Source: Apus apus (Eukaryota > Chordata > Aves > Apodiformes > Apodidae). Taken from it: a stretch of 64,000 bases of DNA. The notes under the pieces are model-generated. The model did not search any database. It worked only from the letters and a program-made list of their open reading frames with translations, and was not told where the DNA came from. Where the stretch lies: the NCBI RefSeq assembly GCF_020740795.1, contig NC_067287.1, forward strand, positions 9,873,501 to 9,937,500, in the 5' to 3' direction. The translations under genes were made by a program, and so were the position numbers. The stretch's first letter is position 1; every line of letters begins with the position of its first letter. Below, piece by piece: positions 44,601-57,402 of this stretch.

Positions 44601-45600
44601 GAGTGTAAAGCATCAGCTGATGTAAACTGATCCAGCCCTTTCTTGAGAACATAGTCTTTTTAATGTTATGTTGTCTGTAGTTCATATTTAGGAAGCGAGG
44701 GAAGAAGAGTTCCATATGATTTCAGTGTTACAAATGAGTGTCAAAAGGCAGGACTTCCAGCCAGTGTGCTCTGTAGTGCCAAACACAGACATTTAAAGCT
44801 TGAGCCAGATCTCCAGAATGTCTGAATTATTTTAATAAATCTGCATTTCTTTCTCTTTTACTTCTGGTTTCTGAGCTGCAGGTTATGCTCAAAGTACATC
44901 TGCATCATTCTGAAATTATGAAAGATGGAACTTTAATTTCAAAAATACTTTCAAGATTTCAAAAACAGTGTTGCTTAATCATCTGGAAAACAGTCATAAA
45001 ACTGGTATTTCTCTGCTATTGTCACTAAAGATCAAGCAGCTTCACCTGAAGACTGTTTTTACAGGAATAATTGATCTTCTGAAAAATCACCATGTTTAGA
45101 TATATTTGATTCTTTCTGCCTGTCAGTGTTGTTTGAAAATGCCATCAAAGCTGTCATCATTGATGCTTTCTGGTCCAAAGCAGGTGTAGTAAGGGACTAG
45201 TAGGCCTCAAAAAACTTCAGCAGAACACCTCTGTAAGAATTAAACTGTAAACAGTAGAATCTGTGTTAGCATTAAAATTACTTTTTGCCATTTCCTTTGG
45301 AGACTCAAACACTCTGTTGGTCAGAAAAAAATTCCTGGACAGCATGTGATAATTGTGGCTATGTCAAGCCATTGTTGGATTCATTATCTTGATGTATTAT
45401 TTAGAAGACTCTGTTTATACCACTAGGCAGATAAAAGGAAAGTTAGTTTTACAAAAGTGACATCCTGAATTTTCCTCAGAAGTTTTGAGTTTTGGCTCTG
45501 ATCTGCCTTGGCTGAAAACAGCAGGCATTTTGTTATGGACATCAGTGGTATTAGTATTAAACCTGTTAGGCTATGATGTTTCTTATTACATTAAACATTT
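38686..45600. other. Intergenic, no gene seen
   Basis: AT-rich, with only short random-looking open frames. Contains a short perfect palindrome at 39362-39380. TMEM177, the expected neighbour from human synteny, is absent: its single long coding exon would be obvious. Confidence 0.6.
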
Positions 45601-48600
45601 GCCATTGACATAATCCTGTATTTAAAGTAATAGATTGGAACTTGGTGCCTGAGGGACCACTTCATCCTGCTAGGCTGGGATCACCCGGGGTGGGGTGGGG
45701 CTGACAGTAGCCTTCTTTCCTTGGAAAGCCTTTACTTTGCTCTGCTGTTAAATGCTGTTAAATGTTCTCTGTTAAATCTCCTGTGTTTATAATGGCATCA
45801 GATGCTGCTGCGAATCACTGAGGGAGCAGATGGCAAAGAATTCAAGTACCTTACTCCCTCTGATGCCCCTGGCAGTGAACCATCCAAGTGTCTTCCTAGA
45901 ATTGAGCCAAAGGGCCAGTGCCAGAATCCAAACAAAGGAATCTTTAACTTCAGACATTGCAGCAACTTGCTGATTGTGGACAGTCATCCTTTCAGCCTCT
46001 CAGACCCCACAGGTTGTTTGTGCTTATTGCTCTGGAGCATGTTAGGCTCCCAAAGGGACAGAGCAACATTACTAATTTATACTAATCACTCTAAAAATAA
46101 GCAAAGAGCTGTGGACAAATATCAGAGAGGAGGCAATGGAAAAGCACAACTACCCCATCTGCTTTTCCAATCCCACAAACATACCAGATCACAGTGAAAA
46201 TCTCCTTTTTAATGAAACATGGTGACAGAACTTTTTAAGAACCTTGAAAGATGTCAAAATTTCCCACTCTGTATACTGATCACATCTCACACAGGAGAAG
46301 TAAAGGTATTAATGTACTTTCAGGAAAGAAGCAATTAATTATTACTGTGGTTATGGTTATTATTTAAGAGAGTATCTGTTCCAGGAGCTGGAGATTCTGT
46401 GATTCTGTACAATTTAATGTTACTGCTAAGGTGAATTTTATGTATTAGATTAAAATAAATATTCAAGGTTGGGAGGATAGATAGTGGAAGAAGTGCTTCC
46501 CAAAAGGATGAACTGAGAGTAGATAAAGTCCATGAGAGCAATTCAGTTGAAAAATGTTTTCCCAAAGGGTCTCTTCATTAAATCAGAACAATCCAAGTCT
46601 GATAAATGTTGCTAAAGAAAATCAAAGGAGAGTATCTGTGATGGAAAGAGGTGCCTGCGTTTGATCACTGGGTTTTTTGGCTTTAAGCAAAAGTTACTGG
46701 ATGAAACTGAACACATTGACCATGCAAGAGGTCATGATAGTCTCTCTTATCCTTAAGACAAGTAAATATATTACTCTGTCTCTATTAAAATATGCAAATA
46801 TGAGGAAGTGATAGTTGCATATGTCTGATTTCAGGCCCCAGAAAGTAAAGAAATCCAGACATGATGAACAGGGACAAAAAGAACTATTTACATCAGCAGT
46901 TATTTGTTTAACCTGCAGGCAGAATTCAGTTGAGTTTGAAGTCATTCAGCACTGGAAAGTGTTGCATATGTCTGGGCTAACTTGGTTTTGTAATTTCTGC
47001 ATTTGCCTGTCTCTTTTGTCTTCTTCCCTTTGAGTGTTTGCTGCACTTGCTATGAGTAACGGAAACAGTGTCCATGAATTTTCAGTGGAAGTCTTAACGA
47101 CACAAAGCATTCCAGTGATAGCAGTGGAGTAATATCTTCTTGGCATGGAGCACTCTTGGAAAGCCTTTTTACAGATAATACACCTGAGGCTAATTCTTAC
47201 ACTGCCAACAATAGGATAAACCTGGAGTTTCAGGAAGGAGACCTTGATAATGTTTTAAATTCATCACTCAATGTAATATTGGACTTACTGGTCCTTTGTG
47301 TTCACCCATGGTAGCCCTATCTCAGAAAGCTACTCTGATTCTGTAGTCACTGCTGTCAACCCTGTTAGCTGGGTTCCTTATGGGCAAAGTTTTCAAGAAA
47401 CTCCATAGATATTCTGTGTGACAACATTAGACACCACAAAAGGGGTATGAACTTCTGGACTCCATTCGATTGTAAGGTGTCTCCAGCCAGGCACCCAGAA
47501 TTTCTACTCGGTTTCAGAATTTGGCTTGAGTTATTTAATTAAAAGGCAGCAATTCATATGAGAAAACTCTTTGACGTATCTAATGCATTTTGCAATCTTT
47601 TGACTCAAATGTATTTTAGTTTGTCTGCAGCTACTTGAGTAATTTAAGAGGGAACAGCTTGTCTCCTCTGGAATGAAGATAGTCTTTGTGAAATAGCCTT
47701 TCCAGGAGTGAGTCACTGATGAAAGGAAGAAGTTCATTTAATATGCTCCCATGAAAACTGCAAAGAGAAAATTGAGTTTTCAGTTTGTCTGAAAGAAAAC
47801 TGAGTGTTGACAAAGTCAACATTAAATCCCATTAAATATGGGATCTTCAGCTGCCAGGTGAAATAAACACTTTCCCTTTGTTCTGACTTTGGTGGCACTC
47901 AAAGCAAAACATGGTATTTGGATTGTCAAAGGTTTAGCATCTCAAACTACTGAGCCAAACTCAGTCTTTGTTAGAACCACGTACAATATGAAGTATTTGA
48001 TCCAGTCACATATAATTAACTCTGAGGTAGAGCCATCTCCATGGTAGCAGGGGACCTGGCAGTAGAGAGTGCACAGATTGCAAGTCCAGTGAGTGGGACA
48101 TCAGTGCCCACCCAGAACAGTTCTTGTATAACTGATACATATTTATCTTTCCTCCCGGGCCTTTTCAGCAGGCTCTGCCAGAGTCAGGCCTGCCCTCCAG
48201 TGGATGTATTTTCTGCACTTCGATCTGACTTAAATTTTCTACAAGAAAAAAGCATTACTGAAAAACACCAACCAAAATCACACAGTGCCACTGGAAAAAC
48301 TGAACAGTTTTCATGGAGGTAATTAAGTCTAGTGGGCCTTTGTTCTGCTCCTCTGAACAAAAGATTTTGTGGTAACAAACATATTGGAAACAGATGCAGG
48401 AACTGGAAAGAAATGAGGTCTTTCAGCTGTAAGCTGATTTCCAGAAAGAAAGCACATGCAAAAGAGCTGGGACAAAGCAAAGGAACAGGGCTACTATTGT
48501 GTTTCCAGTTTTAAATCAATCATGATTTTACTGGCCGTGGTGCTCAGAAGAGGAACATTTTCTCAGTAAACAAAATCTTTGTCTTTTTCACACTTCGTTG

Positions 48601-49189
48601 TGAATGGCACACCCCATCTCACCAGGTTTTATTGGTAAATGGGGTAGGACAGGCTTTTGTTACTGCTATTAGCCTACAGGCTATATGGGGATTCTCTGAC
48701 CCTGCCATTGAAGAACCATCCCCAGATGGCACTCTGAAACAAATGGAACATTTTAGCTTTTTCAAAAGAATTCACCTAAAAAAGAATTATACAGGACCCA
48801 GTTTCTAGCTATGATTTCTCTTGTCCCCACAGTGGATGTCATGAAGAAGACTGTGGAGCATTTCTGCTGATGGAGATCTATTAGTAGAGGTGGGTTGGTA
48901 CCTGTCCCCCCGGCCACTGTAAATGGGAGTGTGAAGGAACAGGGTGTGCAGCTGGGAGGGTAGCTGCTCTCCCAGTACAGCCCCTACACTGGACTGAATG
49001 GTTCAGATGGGGTGGACTTAGCCCTTGCCTTACTCCCACCTCTCAGTCCCCCACCAAGCTGTGCTCATGTCCTGCAGGGCCAAAAGGGGCTCCTCACCCC
49101 ACCTCATTGTCACAGGAACTTAAGAGTGGCCATAAGGGTTCAGACCGAGAGTTATCAAGGTGTCCATAAGCAGCCACTTAGTGGAGAGT

Positions 49190-49440
49190 AAGGACAAGTA
49201 CTTAAAATACTCCCCCAAGGTTCTCCCAGTCTCCAGCTGTTCTCATCTTGGGGATATCTGGAGTCTGATGTGCTAAACCTCAGCAAACCTCTTCTCTCAG
49301 CCCTTGTCCAGTCTCCTCTTGAATCCACATGATTTTTTTCCATTACAGTTTCCTTTGGCAAGAGTTCTGTTACCCATGGCATAAAGAACTGTCTCTCATG
49401 TGTTCCCCAAAGATTCACAACTTTTCTTTTATGTGGGAGG
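49190..49440 (-). mobile_element. Possible ancient CR1-type repeat remnant
   Basis: CCTCTTGAATCCACATGA, TTTGGCAAGAGTTCTGTTAC and a following pyrimidine-rich stretch resemble old antisense CR1-like 3' regions shared by sauropsids. Recognised by general wording only. Confidence 0.35.
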
Positions 49441-52400
49441 GAATTATAGGAATATTTGTGCCTTGAGCTTTTTCTGCCTTTTCTATCTTTTAAATTTTTT
49501 TTATTTTAATTTTAAAACATTATGCTTTTGTAGCTAGTCTTTGTCTACATTTCCCAGCATATACAGTTTTGACCACTGATTGGCTGCAAGGTATCTGTTA
49601 CTTACACATCAATTCAATGCTAATGGCAACCTTAAACTTACATTCTAATGATTGGTATTCATGCAGGGAAATAGACATTCTCAATGATCCCAATAAGGAA
49701 AAGACTAATAGCAAAATCCCCCTTAAACCTTTTAATTAGAACCAGGACAGAGACATTTTTTACTTGTTTTTCTTTATGAAACCCAAATTATGTAGGAATT
49801 CTCCTCAGTGGAAGAAAATACACTTTTGGGTTTTTTATAGATAAAATAATCAACCTTTCTCTTTTCTGTATCAACAGGCTTTTTCATAGGCAACTACTGG
49901 AATCCAAAAGCCCATAAAAGATTGGGAGCAACCATGCAGACTGTCAGCCTGCTTCTGTCAGGATTTAATGGTCAAGCTGGCGTGTCACCAACCATCCCCG
50001 TTGGACAGACAGCAGTAAAAGCTCAGGTGTAGCCCATGGGGCAGAGCTGTCTCTGTCACAGGGATGCAGCAAAGTGGCTGAGGTGGGTTTTGAATCTCCT
50101 GAGTTTACTGTAATCCCATGTTCCTTTTGATGGGGATTCTGTGTTTAAGACCTTACAGTGTTTAGCGAGCTTAGTGTGAGCTTTGTGTTTGTCTTAGCTT
50201 ACTCCAAAGTTGTCCTCTTTCCTCAAGTTTTTCTCAGTCCCTTTGGGTTTTATAAAACCCACCTAATACATACCATCATGTCTTTCTCCAGCCCAGACAA
50301 TTCCCCTTTCTGTGCCTAACCTCGTTCAGTTTTAGGGTACACATTGCTGTGAGGGGAGAAGCACTGGGTAAAGGAAGTCCATTTGGGCTTATTAACCTCC
50401 TTCCACACCACAGTACTTTGCAATTCCTTTAAGTTTTGAACTTGTTTACGTGATGCAGCTTCTCACGACGAGCTAAGAAAAGTCACATGAAAATTTACTG
50501 TGTGCACGTCTTCACGTGCAGAACTGTGGCACAGAGCAGTTCTGCTTGCTCAAAGATGTTTCAGGACACTGTTGGATTCAGCACTGATTCTGCTGTGAAC
50601 AGGCTTTTCACTGACCTTTCTGGAGCTTTGAAGGCAGCACTTCACCAACTTCAGGTCTTCATTTTAAGAGCATCAGCTCTTTGCTGAAAAGAAGGTGGTA
50701 GGAACTCTTCAGAGGGAGCTCTTCAGTCAGGCTGTATCTGTTTTCCTTTTTCAAAGAGAAGGCTAAGCAGAACCTCAGCAAAGCTGGGAGGCACAGCCTT
50801 GCAGAGGGGCAAGGTGCTGTCATTGCTCCTTGGCAGTAACTTAGCTCAAGGAAAGTGGCTTCTGACCAACTGACTTCCCAGCCCAGTGCCAGCCTGGCTG
50901 TGCCATTGCAGACTGTGCTTGTGCTTCCTCTGGCAGTCCATGCTCCAAGTGGGAGGGGGCAGGCAGGTGTTCCTATGTCAGGATCCATTACGGTGAAGGG
51001 ATGTCTGAGCAGGCAAAAACACACACAGCGTTTGTCACAGCTCCTCACGTGTTGCTCCTGGTGTGACTGTAGGGTGGAATCTGATCCGTGTCTCACACTG
51101 TGGCAAATACAGACCACAGACACGAAGTGCTCACACAAATCTGCAATTTAAAAGGACTTTATTAAACATTCACTTAAGACTGAGCCCTGCAGCAAAAAGA
51201 AAGGAGCAAGAAAGTGTCTGGTTATACCTCCCTCCTTCCCTTCTAGCAAGAGAAAGTGTAGCAGATGATGTATCTGTTACTTCTTCAAAGCCCAAGTGTA
51301 AAGAAATGAGCTTCCTAGGGATGGTGTTAGTAGGTAAACCAGGTAGAGTTTATCAAGAAACCCTTTTGTTTTGTGACACTTTAAATGGAGAGTGTCAGGT
51401 AAACAAGATGTAGCCCTCCAAGAAACTTAAACAAGAAAGTTTATCCTTCCTGGTTTCAGCATTGATGGGGAGGGACCCACTCCAACAGCAGTTCTGTAGC
51501 TAATGAATTATCTTCTTCCACTTCTTGACACTGAAAATGTGTTTCACAAAGGTCAAGCACTCAAATTCCTTAAATAAGAGGTTTCTGTGACCTCAGTCAA
51601 GTCCTTCAAGCACTTCAAATACAGCAAGATATAAATTGTACAGATTACAGACTAAGCTATAAATTATTAATAACCTTGTTCTGGAACCTCATCATGCACT
51701 TGCAAAAGCAATTTTTACAGCCTAATGTGTGTCAGTAGCCTGTACCAGTGTGCTCTTTCACTCAGCAAAGTAGAAAAGGATTTAAAGGGATGTGGAGACA
51801 ATTGTTTTTCCCCCTTGGGTTTTCTTGCTTGCCTTTTACTACCTAACATGACAAAATCTATAAAATATTTTATCCTCCAAGAAATGTGCTATTTTTAGAC
51901 TGAAGACAATTGTATTGTGCTCACAGATCCTGTTGAAGATACAATTGTTCAAACATAAAAATGGAAGAAATGAATGTTATACCAATGACAAAATGTAAAA
52001 TGAACAGATTTAACAGGCTGTCCTTTTGACATTAAAATGTATGGTACAATAATAGAAGCTGTACTCTGCAAAGACTTTTGTAAAAATTCTGAATTTCCCC
52101 TGACCTACTACAGTTCTCTGCTGATTCCTCTGTTGGTAAAATAACAGTGTAATTTCAGCAAGATTTGACTTTTCAGGTGATAAATTATTTTTCTTCAATC
52201 CAGATTAAAAATTACCTACCAAATCTGGTTTGGATACTAACATCAGAGGCACGTGGTGACAGCATCCAGGGCTCTCTCCTAAGCAGACACGTCCTAACAA
52301 CTCTTAGCTCTTCTTAGCTCTCTTTTCTGTAGCCTGCCTTCCTGAAGTAAGAGCTCTTGTGTTCGGCAGGTGGCACCAGCTGCTCGCGGGTCGGAGAGAT

Positions 52401-55400
52401 GACACAAAGGTGTGCCGATGGGAGAAAGTCCCGAGTCGTCCCCAGAGCCAGGGAAGGGAGAGCTTCCACACGCTGGACGTCTCCGGAAGCACTGGAACAT
52501 GCTGTCCTCACTGTAAGGGAAGTTTATTTCTTCTCTCCCTTTGCTGCCATCAGAGATTGCACTTTGTATTCTTTCCCTTTCTCATACATCCCCTGTGCGT
52601 TTGTGTAATTTGTGTATACAAGACGTAGCTTTTCTCAGTGCTCTGCTAACCCAGATGTCCACTGTTGACTCGCAGTGTCAGAACAGTGTGGGATTTGCTG
52701 GCAGGAAGGGCAAGGCTGGGGAAGGGGCACTGGGCCACACCACCCTCTTACCTGCTGTGGTGGGTGCTCTGCATCCTGCTGCGCTGCCCTCACATTAATG
52801 GCCCTGCTGTAGGATGAGCAAGTGGAGTGTGAAATGAATTGCTGTTACTGGGTTTGTTATATTGCCAGAAGTGCCAGCTGTTCAGTGCCTCTGTTTCCTG
52901 CACAAAAGCAGTGAGAAGCCATGAACCAGGCAGGCACGAGGCACAGCAGGGGGGAGCGAGCACAGTGAAGCAGAGCCTTTAAAAGCAAGGGTCATGTACC
53001 CCCAGCCTGTCTTTGCAGTATCCCCAACTAAAGCCCTGGCCCTGCAATCTTCCACTTGTGATTATTTTCCTTATGAGAAAAAGTCTCATTAGCTTTACAG
53101 TCCAGACCAAGTTTATAGATAATACCAGTTAGTCCTAGATTAGGCAAGGTTTAGCTAGTCAGAATCCCACAGCTAAGCTTGAGGTTGGTATTTTTTTCTG
53201 CCAATGGAATGATTCCCCAAAATAAAATTGTGAATATTTTCATGATCAAATTACAAATCTCAAGCCAGAATAATATACCTGGCTGAACAATGTGACACAG
53301 GCTCATTTTAGCTGCCCAGCTTATATTTAATTTCTGGACAGAACTGGACAGAATGGAGGAGCCACAGCTTTCCCTGTGGGAATGCACTCCAGACTCTGTG
53401 GGAATGTTTGCTTGAGAACAGACAAGAGGAGTAGAGACAAGAGTTTTGCCCTGTGATAGGCAGAGTTTGGATATGACTTTGATAGGGTGAACAGTAGGAT
53501 GGGGAGTACAAACTCAGAGGAAACTAAACAATAGTTTGTTGCCAAGTGACAAAAATTGCAACAGGGCAACTGCTTCCATCAGATCTTAGTACAGAAGAAA
53601 TTCTGTTAAGGCAAGGAGTGAGGCTTTATTTATCCTTACATAAGTGGTCTCTGTTTTGCTGTAGATCCACAGCACCTCCAGTGTTTGCCAGCATTGATGT
53701 GGGAATTTCACACTGGTCACAAACCCTGAAGCCACAAGAAAGTTAGAAAGTCATCTTCAGTAAACCCTTTGATATCGCATTGGCATGCACTTAAATGTCT
53801 ATTTCAGATTAATTCCTTTGCGTATCTTGTACAGTTAAAAGAAAATGCGTTGGCAGTGTTTTTTCATAACTCCCCACCTTTAAAGTGGGTTGCCTTAGTT
53901 ACCATGGCCATCTTGAGAGACAGCAAATTTAGTACTAATACATTTTCAAAGCCCTGCAGTTTCTGTAAAATCTCTGTGTCATAATCAGCTACAACATATG
54001 CTGATATCGTAGTGTTAATAAGCCACAGTAGTGATGTCTAGTGAAGTTAAATCAGAGGTGCAGAGTGTCACCAAGCCAGAGCAAATAGCCTTGGGTCATC
54101 ACCTTAAGTGACTGTCCTGCCTGTATTGGGAGAAACAGCTTGTGGAATTTCCCTGTAATTGAAAATAAGGTTGGTTTCAAGTGGCTCAGATATCTAGTGC
54201 CTGAACACAATCTGCTGCAGTCAAGATCATGCTTTCCCCAGCAGGATATTGATGGGTCTTAAGTTGTCCCCTTTGATTAGTGATTCAGTATTTCCTCTGA
54301 CATTTAAGAAAACCATGTGAAACAATTATTCTTTAAAGGATATCTACTATCCATCATAGAGAGAGTGAACAAAGGTCTCAAGGGCTATTGATTTATCTTA
54401 TTCCCATAAGCACATTATTTGATTTGAGAACAGCTTTCTGTGCAACCTGTTGTGATGGAAGTAATTTTTCACCTCTACTCCTCTTTTATTCAACTTTTAA
54501 ATCCTCAACCAGTATGAACTTAAGTTGGAAGACATTTTCTGTTATTTTTGTAATTGCTTAAAGTTCCTAGAACCTCTCTGGATCTACAAAGCAAATGTCT
54601 TGAGCACAAGCAGTGCTCAAGAAAGCATGGCTGTTCCTGAGCTCCTGGTCCTGGGAGACAGTGCAGGGTGGGACATGGAGTTCTGCTTTCGTGGAAGCAT
54701 GTCCTTCACCAAACAGCAGCTGCGGGCTCTCCTATTATCCATTAATCTGAGCCTAAGTTTTTTGTGACCAGCTGAGTGAAGAATAAGAAAAAACAAAACA
54801 TTGCAGTTTGTTTATGAAACTCAACAAGTATGTATTTCACTGCAGCCCCACTGCTTTTCCTGCTCAAAAAGCTGCCTCCTATTGGTGCTTCTGAACTTAA
54901 CAGCTCACTGAGCTAAGTATCTCAGGAGCAAAACACTGGATCTACCTGTTACTATAGCTTTTCCTAGCAGCAAAAGCAGCATTCTGAGTCTTCAAAGCAT
55001 GAACACAGTCCCCATTCTTTTTTGTCAGAAGCTTCTGTTTTTCTGAAAGGTCAGACTTTGGGCCTGAGATTATCCATGTGAAGTTTTACCCTGTGGCTGA
55101 AATGTCATACTGGAATGTTTTTACCAAGCTTTAAATGGCACTGGGGAAAAACAGATAACAAGTCAGCCTCGGTCTTTGGTCACAGTTAGAACAACACCAG
55201 GTGTACTTTTGCATTTAAACACATCTGCTGATATATGTAAACTAACCATTTGGTGGATTTTAATGCATGATATCAAGAGGGCAGTTACTCCTTCAGCTGT
55301 TAGATCTGTCTGTTTCTGGTCTTTCTTCAGAGCTTTAGAAACAGAAATGCCCTCTGGGGTCAGAGCACAGGTCCACTTGCTCTGGGTGGCAAGTAGGAGT

Positions 55401-55534
55401 TGCTGTGTAGGGAGAGAGCACAAGCTCAGTAATGTTCTGCAGCTCTTTCAGCTTCCCCTGGTATCCACAGCTGTTGCATCCAGGATATTAGGGAGTACAT
55501 GTATGGGCCTTCTTGTTTCAGAATTTATCTAATC

Positions 55535-55670
55535 CCTCTTTGGACCAGCTGATCCTGTCTGCCTTGCAGCCTTCTCCAGGTTCTAGAGGTTTACTGCCCA
55601 CCATGTAAAGAAGTACTTTCTTAAGTGTGTTTTATAATGATTTATCTTTGCCACACCCCCAGGAAGAAGA
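55535..55670 (-). mobile_element. Possible ancient CR1-type repeat remnant
   Basis: TGTAAAGAAGTACTTTCTTA and the following T-rich wording resemble the antisense 3' part of an old CR1-like element. Highly diverged. Confidence 0.3.
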
Positions 55671-56610
55671 GCATATGCACTCTCATTGGAGAGAGGGGGA
55701 AGATTAGGGCGTTTGTTTCCAATATACCTGTTAATAGTAAATGTCTCATGCATGAGTTTGTCTGATATGAGGCACTGGAGGCTTGATTTTTTTTCAGATG
55801 CCTGAACTGATTTCTATCCCTGATCAGTCATGCGGAATGATTAACATACAGATGAGGATCACTTGTGGTATTGTTTGATTTATTGACTGACCCGTAATTA
55901 AATACTAATTCCATTCCAAAGCAGAGGCCAAACCAAGTTTTCCCCAGTCATGGTCAACTTCCTTTTCTTGGAGGTTTGTGTCTGGTTCATCGTTTGTTAT
56001 CTTGTGTATCCAATACCAAAAAGGGGCCACAATAAAAGCTGGCATCATTCACTGATGTTCCAGACTTATCCACTGAACAAAGAGTAGCATTTGCTTGATC
56101 CAGGGAAAACTGCAGTGGAAAACACAATGTAGAAACATACAATTACAGCCTGTCTCTTAAAGCATATGCAGAAAGGTATAGAACTGATAATTGCTGGGGG
56201 TAAAAGCATCTCAAAAAGGGTTGTACAGTTCCCAAATAATGCAGCATTCCCTAATGCACAGGTCTCAGTATTTCAAAATCTGAACCCACCCAATACCCCC
56301 ATCAAGAAAAGGACTCTTGTTCTTCCAAACAGCAAGTGTCCAGAGCCAACTGGTTGTTTTGGCCTCATCTCTTTCTATGTTAAGAGGCAGGCAATCCCAG
56401 TGGCACTGGGTTAGGTCCACCGACAGAAACGTGCCACAGGAACAGCTGGAGAGAGCCAGGCCCCTCCAGGGGCAGGCTCCTTATCAGCGGGGGGGTGATC
56501 CCCCACCTCCTGCCCTGAAGTGTTGCCACGGTGGAAACGGCTCCTTCTCAGCAGCCGCTCCCCATGTGTGCGATGAGTTCCCTCGCTCTCCCGCCTTTCC
56601 CTGCTCGCAG

Positions 56611-56995
56611 GCTCTGACTGTCCCCTCCCCGGTGGTGCAGGGAGGCTGTGACTGTCCCTTCCCCGGAGGTGCAGGGAGGCTGTGACTCCCCTTCCCGGCG
56701 GTGCAGGGAGGCTGGGACTGTCCCTTCCCCAGGCGGTGCAGGGAGGCTGGGACTGCCCCTTCCCCAGGCGGTACAGGGAGGCTGTGACTGTCCCTTCCCG
56801 GCGGTGCAGGGAGGCTGTGACTGTCCCTTCCCGGCGGTGCAGGGAGGCTGTGACTCCCCTTCCCCGGCGGTGCAGGGAGGCTCTGACTGTCCCTTCCCCA
56901 GGCGGTGCAGGGAGGCTGTGACTGTCCCTTCCCCGGCGGTGCAGGGAGGCGGTGACTCCCCTTCCCCGGCGGTGCAGGGAGGCTGGGGGGCCGCC
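56611..56995. repeat. GC-rich minisatellite, ~33-36-bp unit, about 11 copies
   Basis: Tandem units of the form GCGGTGCAGGGAGGCTGTGA followed by CTGTCCCTTCCCCG, with small variants (TGGGACTG, TGACTCCCC, an extra AG). It ends about 120 bp before the ESYT start codon. The minus strand is free of stops in several frames because of the composition. Confidence 0.95.
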
Positions 56996-57040
56996 CCTTG
57001 CCGCGGGGGGGCGCTGTGGCGGGGCGGGCCGCGGGCGCGG

Positions 57041-57061
57041 CGGGGCGGGGCGGGGCGGGGC
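57041..57061 (+). promoter_or_regulatory. (GGGGC)4 G-quadruplex motif / GC boxes
   Basis: Four runs of four G with single-C loops, 57042-57060, about 57 bp upstream of the ATG. Confidence 0.85.
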
Positions 57062-57117
57062 GGCGCGCTCGGCTGGGGCGACCCCAGGGAGCCGGGGGGT
57101 GGGATCCGGCGTTGGCC

Positions 57118-57402
57118 ATGGACGCCGCTGCCGCCCGCCGCCCCGCCGCCCGCCCGCCGGGCGCCCTGCCGCGGCTGCTGCTCTCCTCCGGCGCACGGGC
57201 GCTGCTGTGGCTCGGCCCCGTGTACCTGGCGGGGTACCTGGGGCTGAGCGGCAGCTGGGTGCTGCTGGGGCTGGCGCTGTGGCTCTGCTGGGGACACAAC
57301 CGGCGCTGGAAGCGCGGCCGCCTGGCCGCTGCCTTGGCGCTGCTGGAGGACGAGCGGGAGGCGGTGTGCCGGGGCCTGGCTGCCCGGCACCTGCCGGCCT
57401 GG
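57118..57402 (+). CDS. ESYT3: ESYT exon 1 (residues 1-95), membrane hairpin
   Basis: ATG at 57118 in a good context (GCCATGG). 95 codons, phase 0, donor gtgagt at 57403. Codon use is extremely GC-rich, as expected inside the CpG island. Confidence 0.9.

Larger units (their letters stand above)
45601..56400. other. Intergenic, no gene supported
   Basis: About 10.8 kb. Open frames at 45802-46197 (+) and 50659-51138 (-) lack family signals and flanking exons. A G-rich motif sits at 45677-45700. Two stretches resemble old CR1-type repeats and are listed separately. A non-coding RNA gene cannot be excluded. Confidence 0.5.

Noticed and set aside
45802-46197. 131-codon plus-strand open frame
   Set aside because: No recognised family, no splice context, no repeat in relatives that I can judge; length is within chance for 64 kb.
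50659-51138. 159-codon minus-strand open frame
   Set aside because: No domain or signal recognised, competing frames open on the other strand, no promoter or poly(A) context.
38686-56400. TMEM177 expected from human synteny
   Set aside because: Its coding region is one exon of about 310 codons; no open frame of that size or wording exists in the interval.
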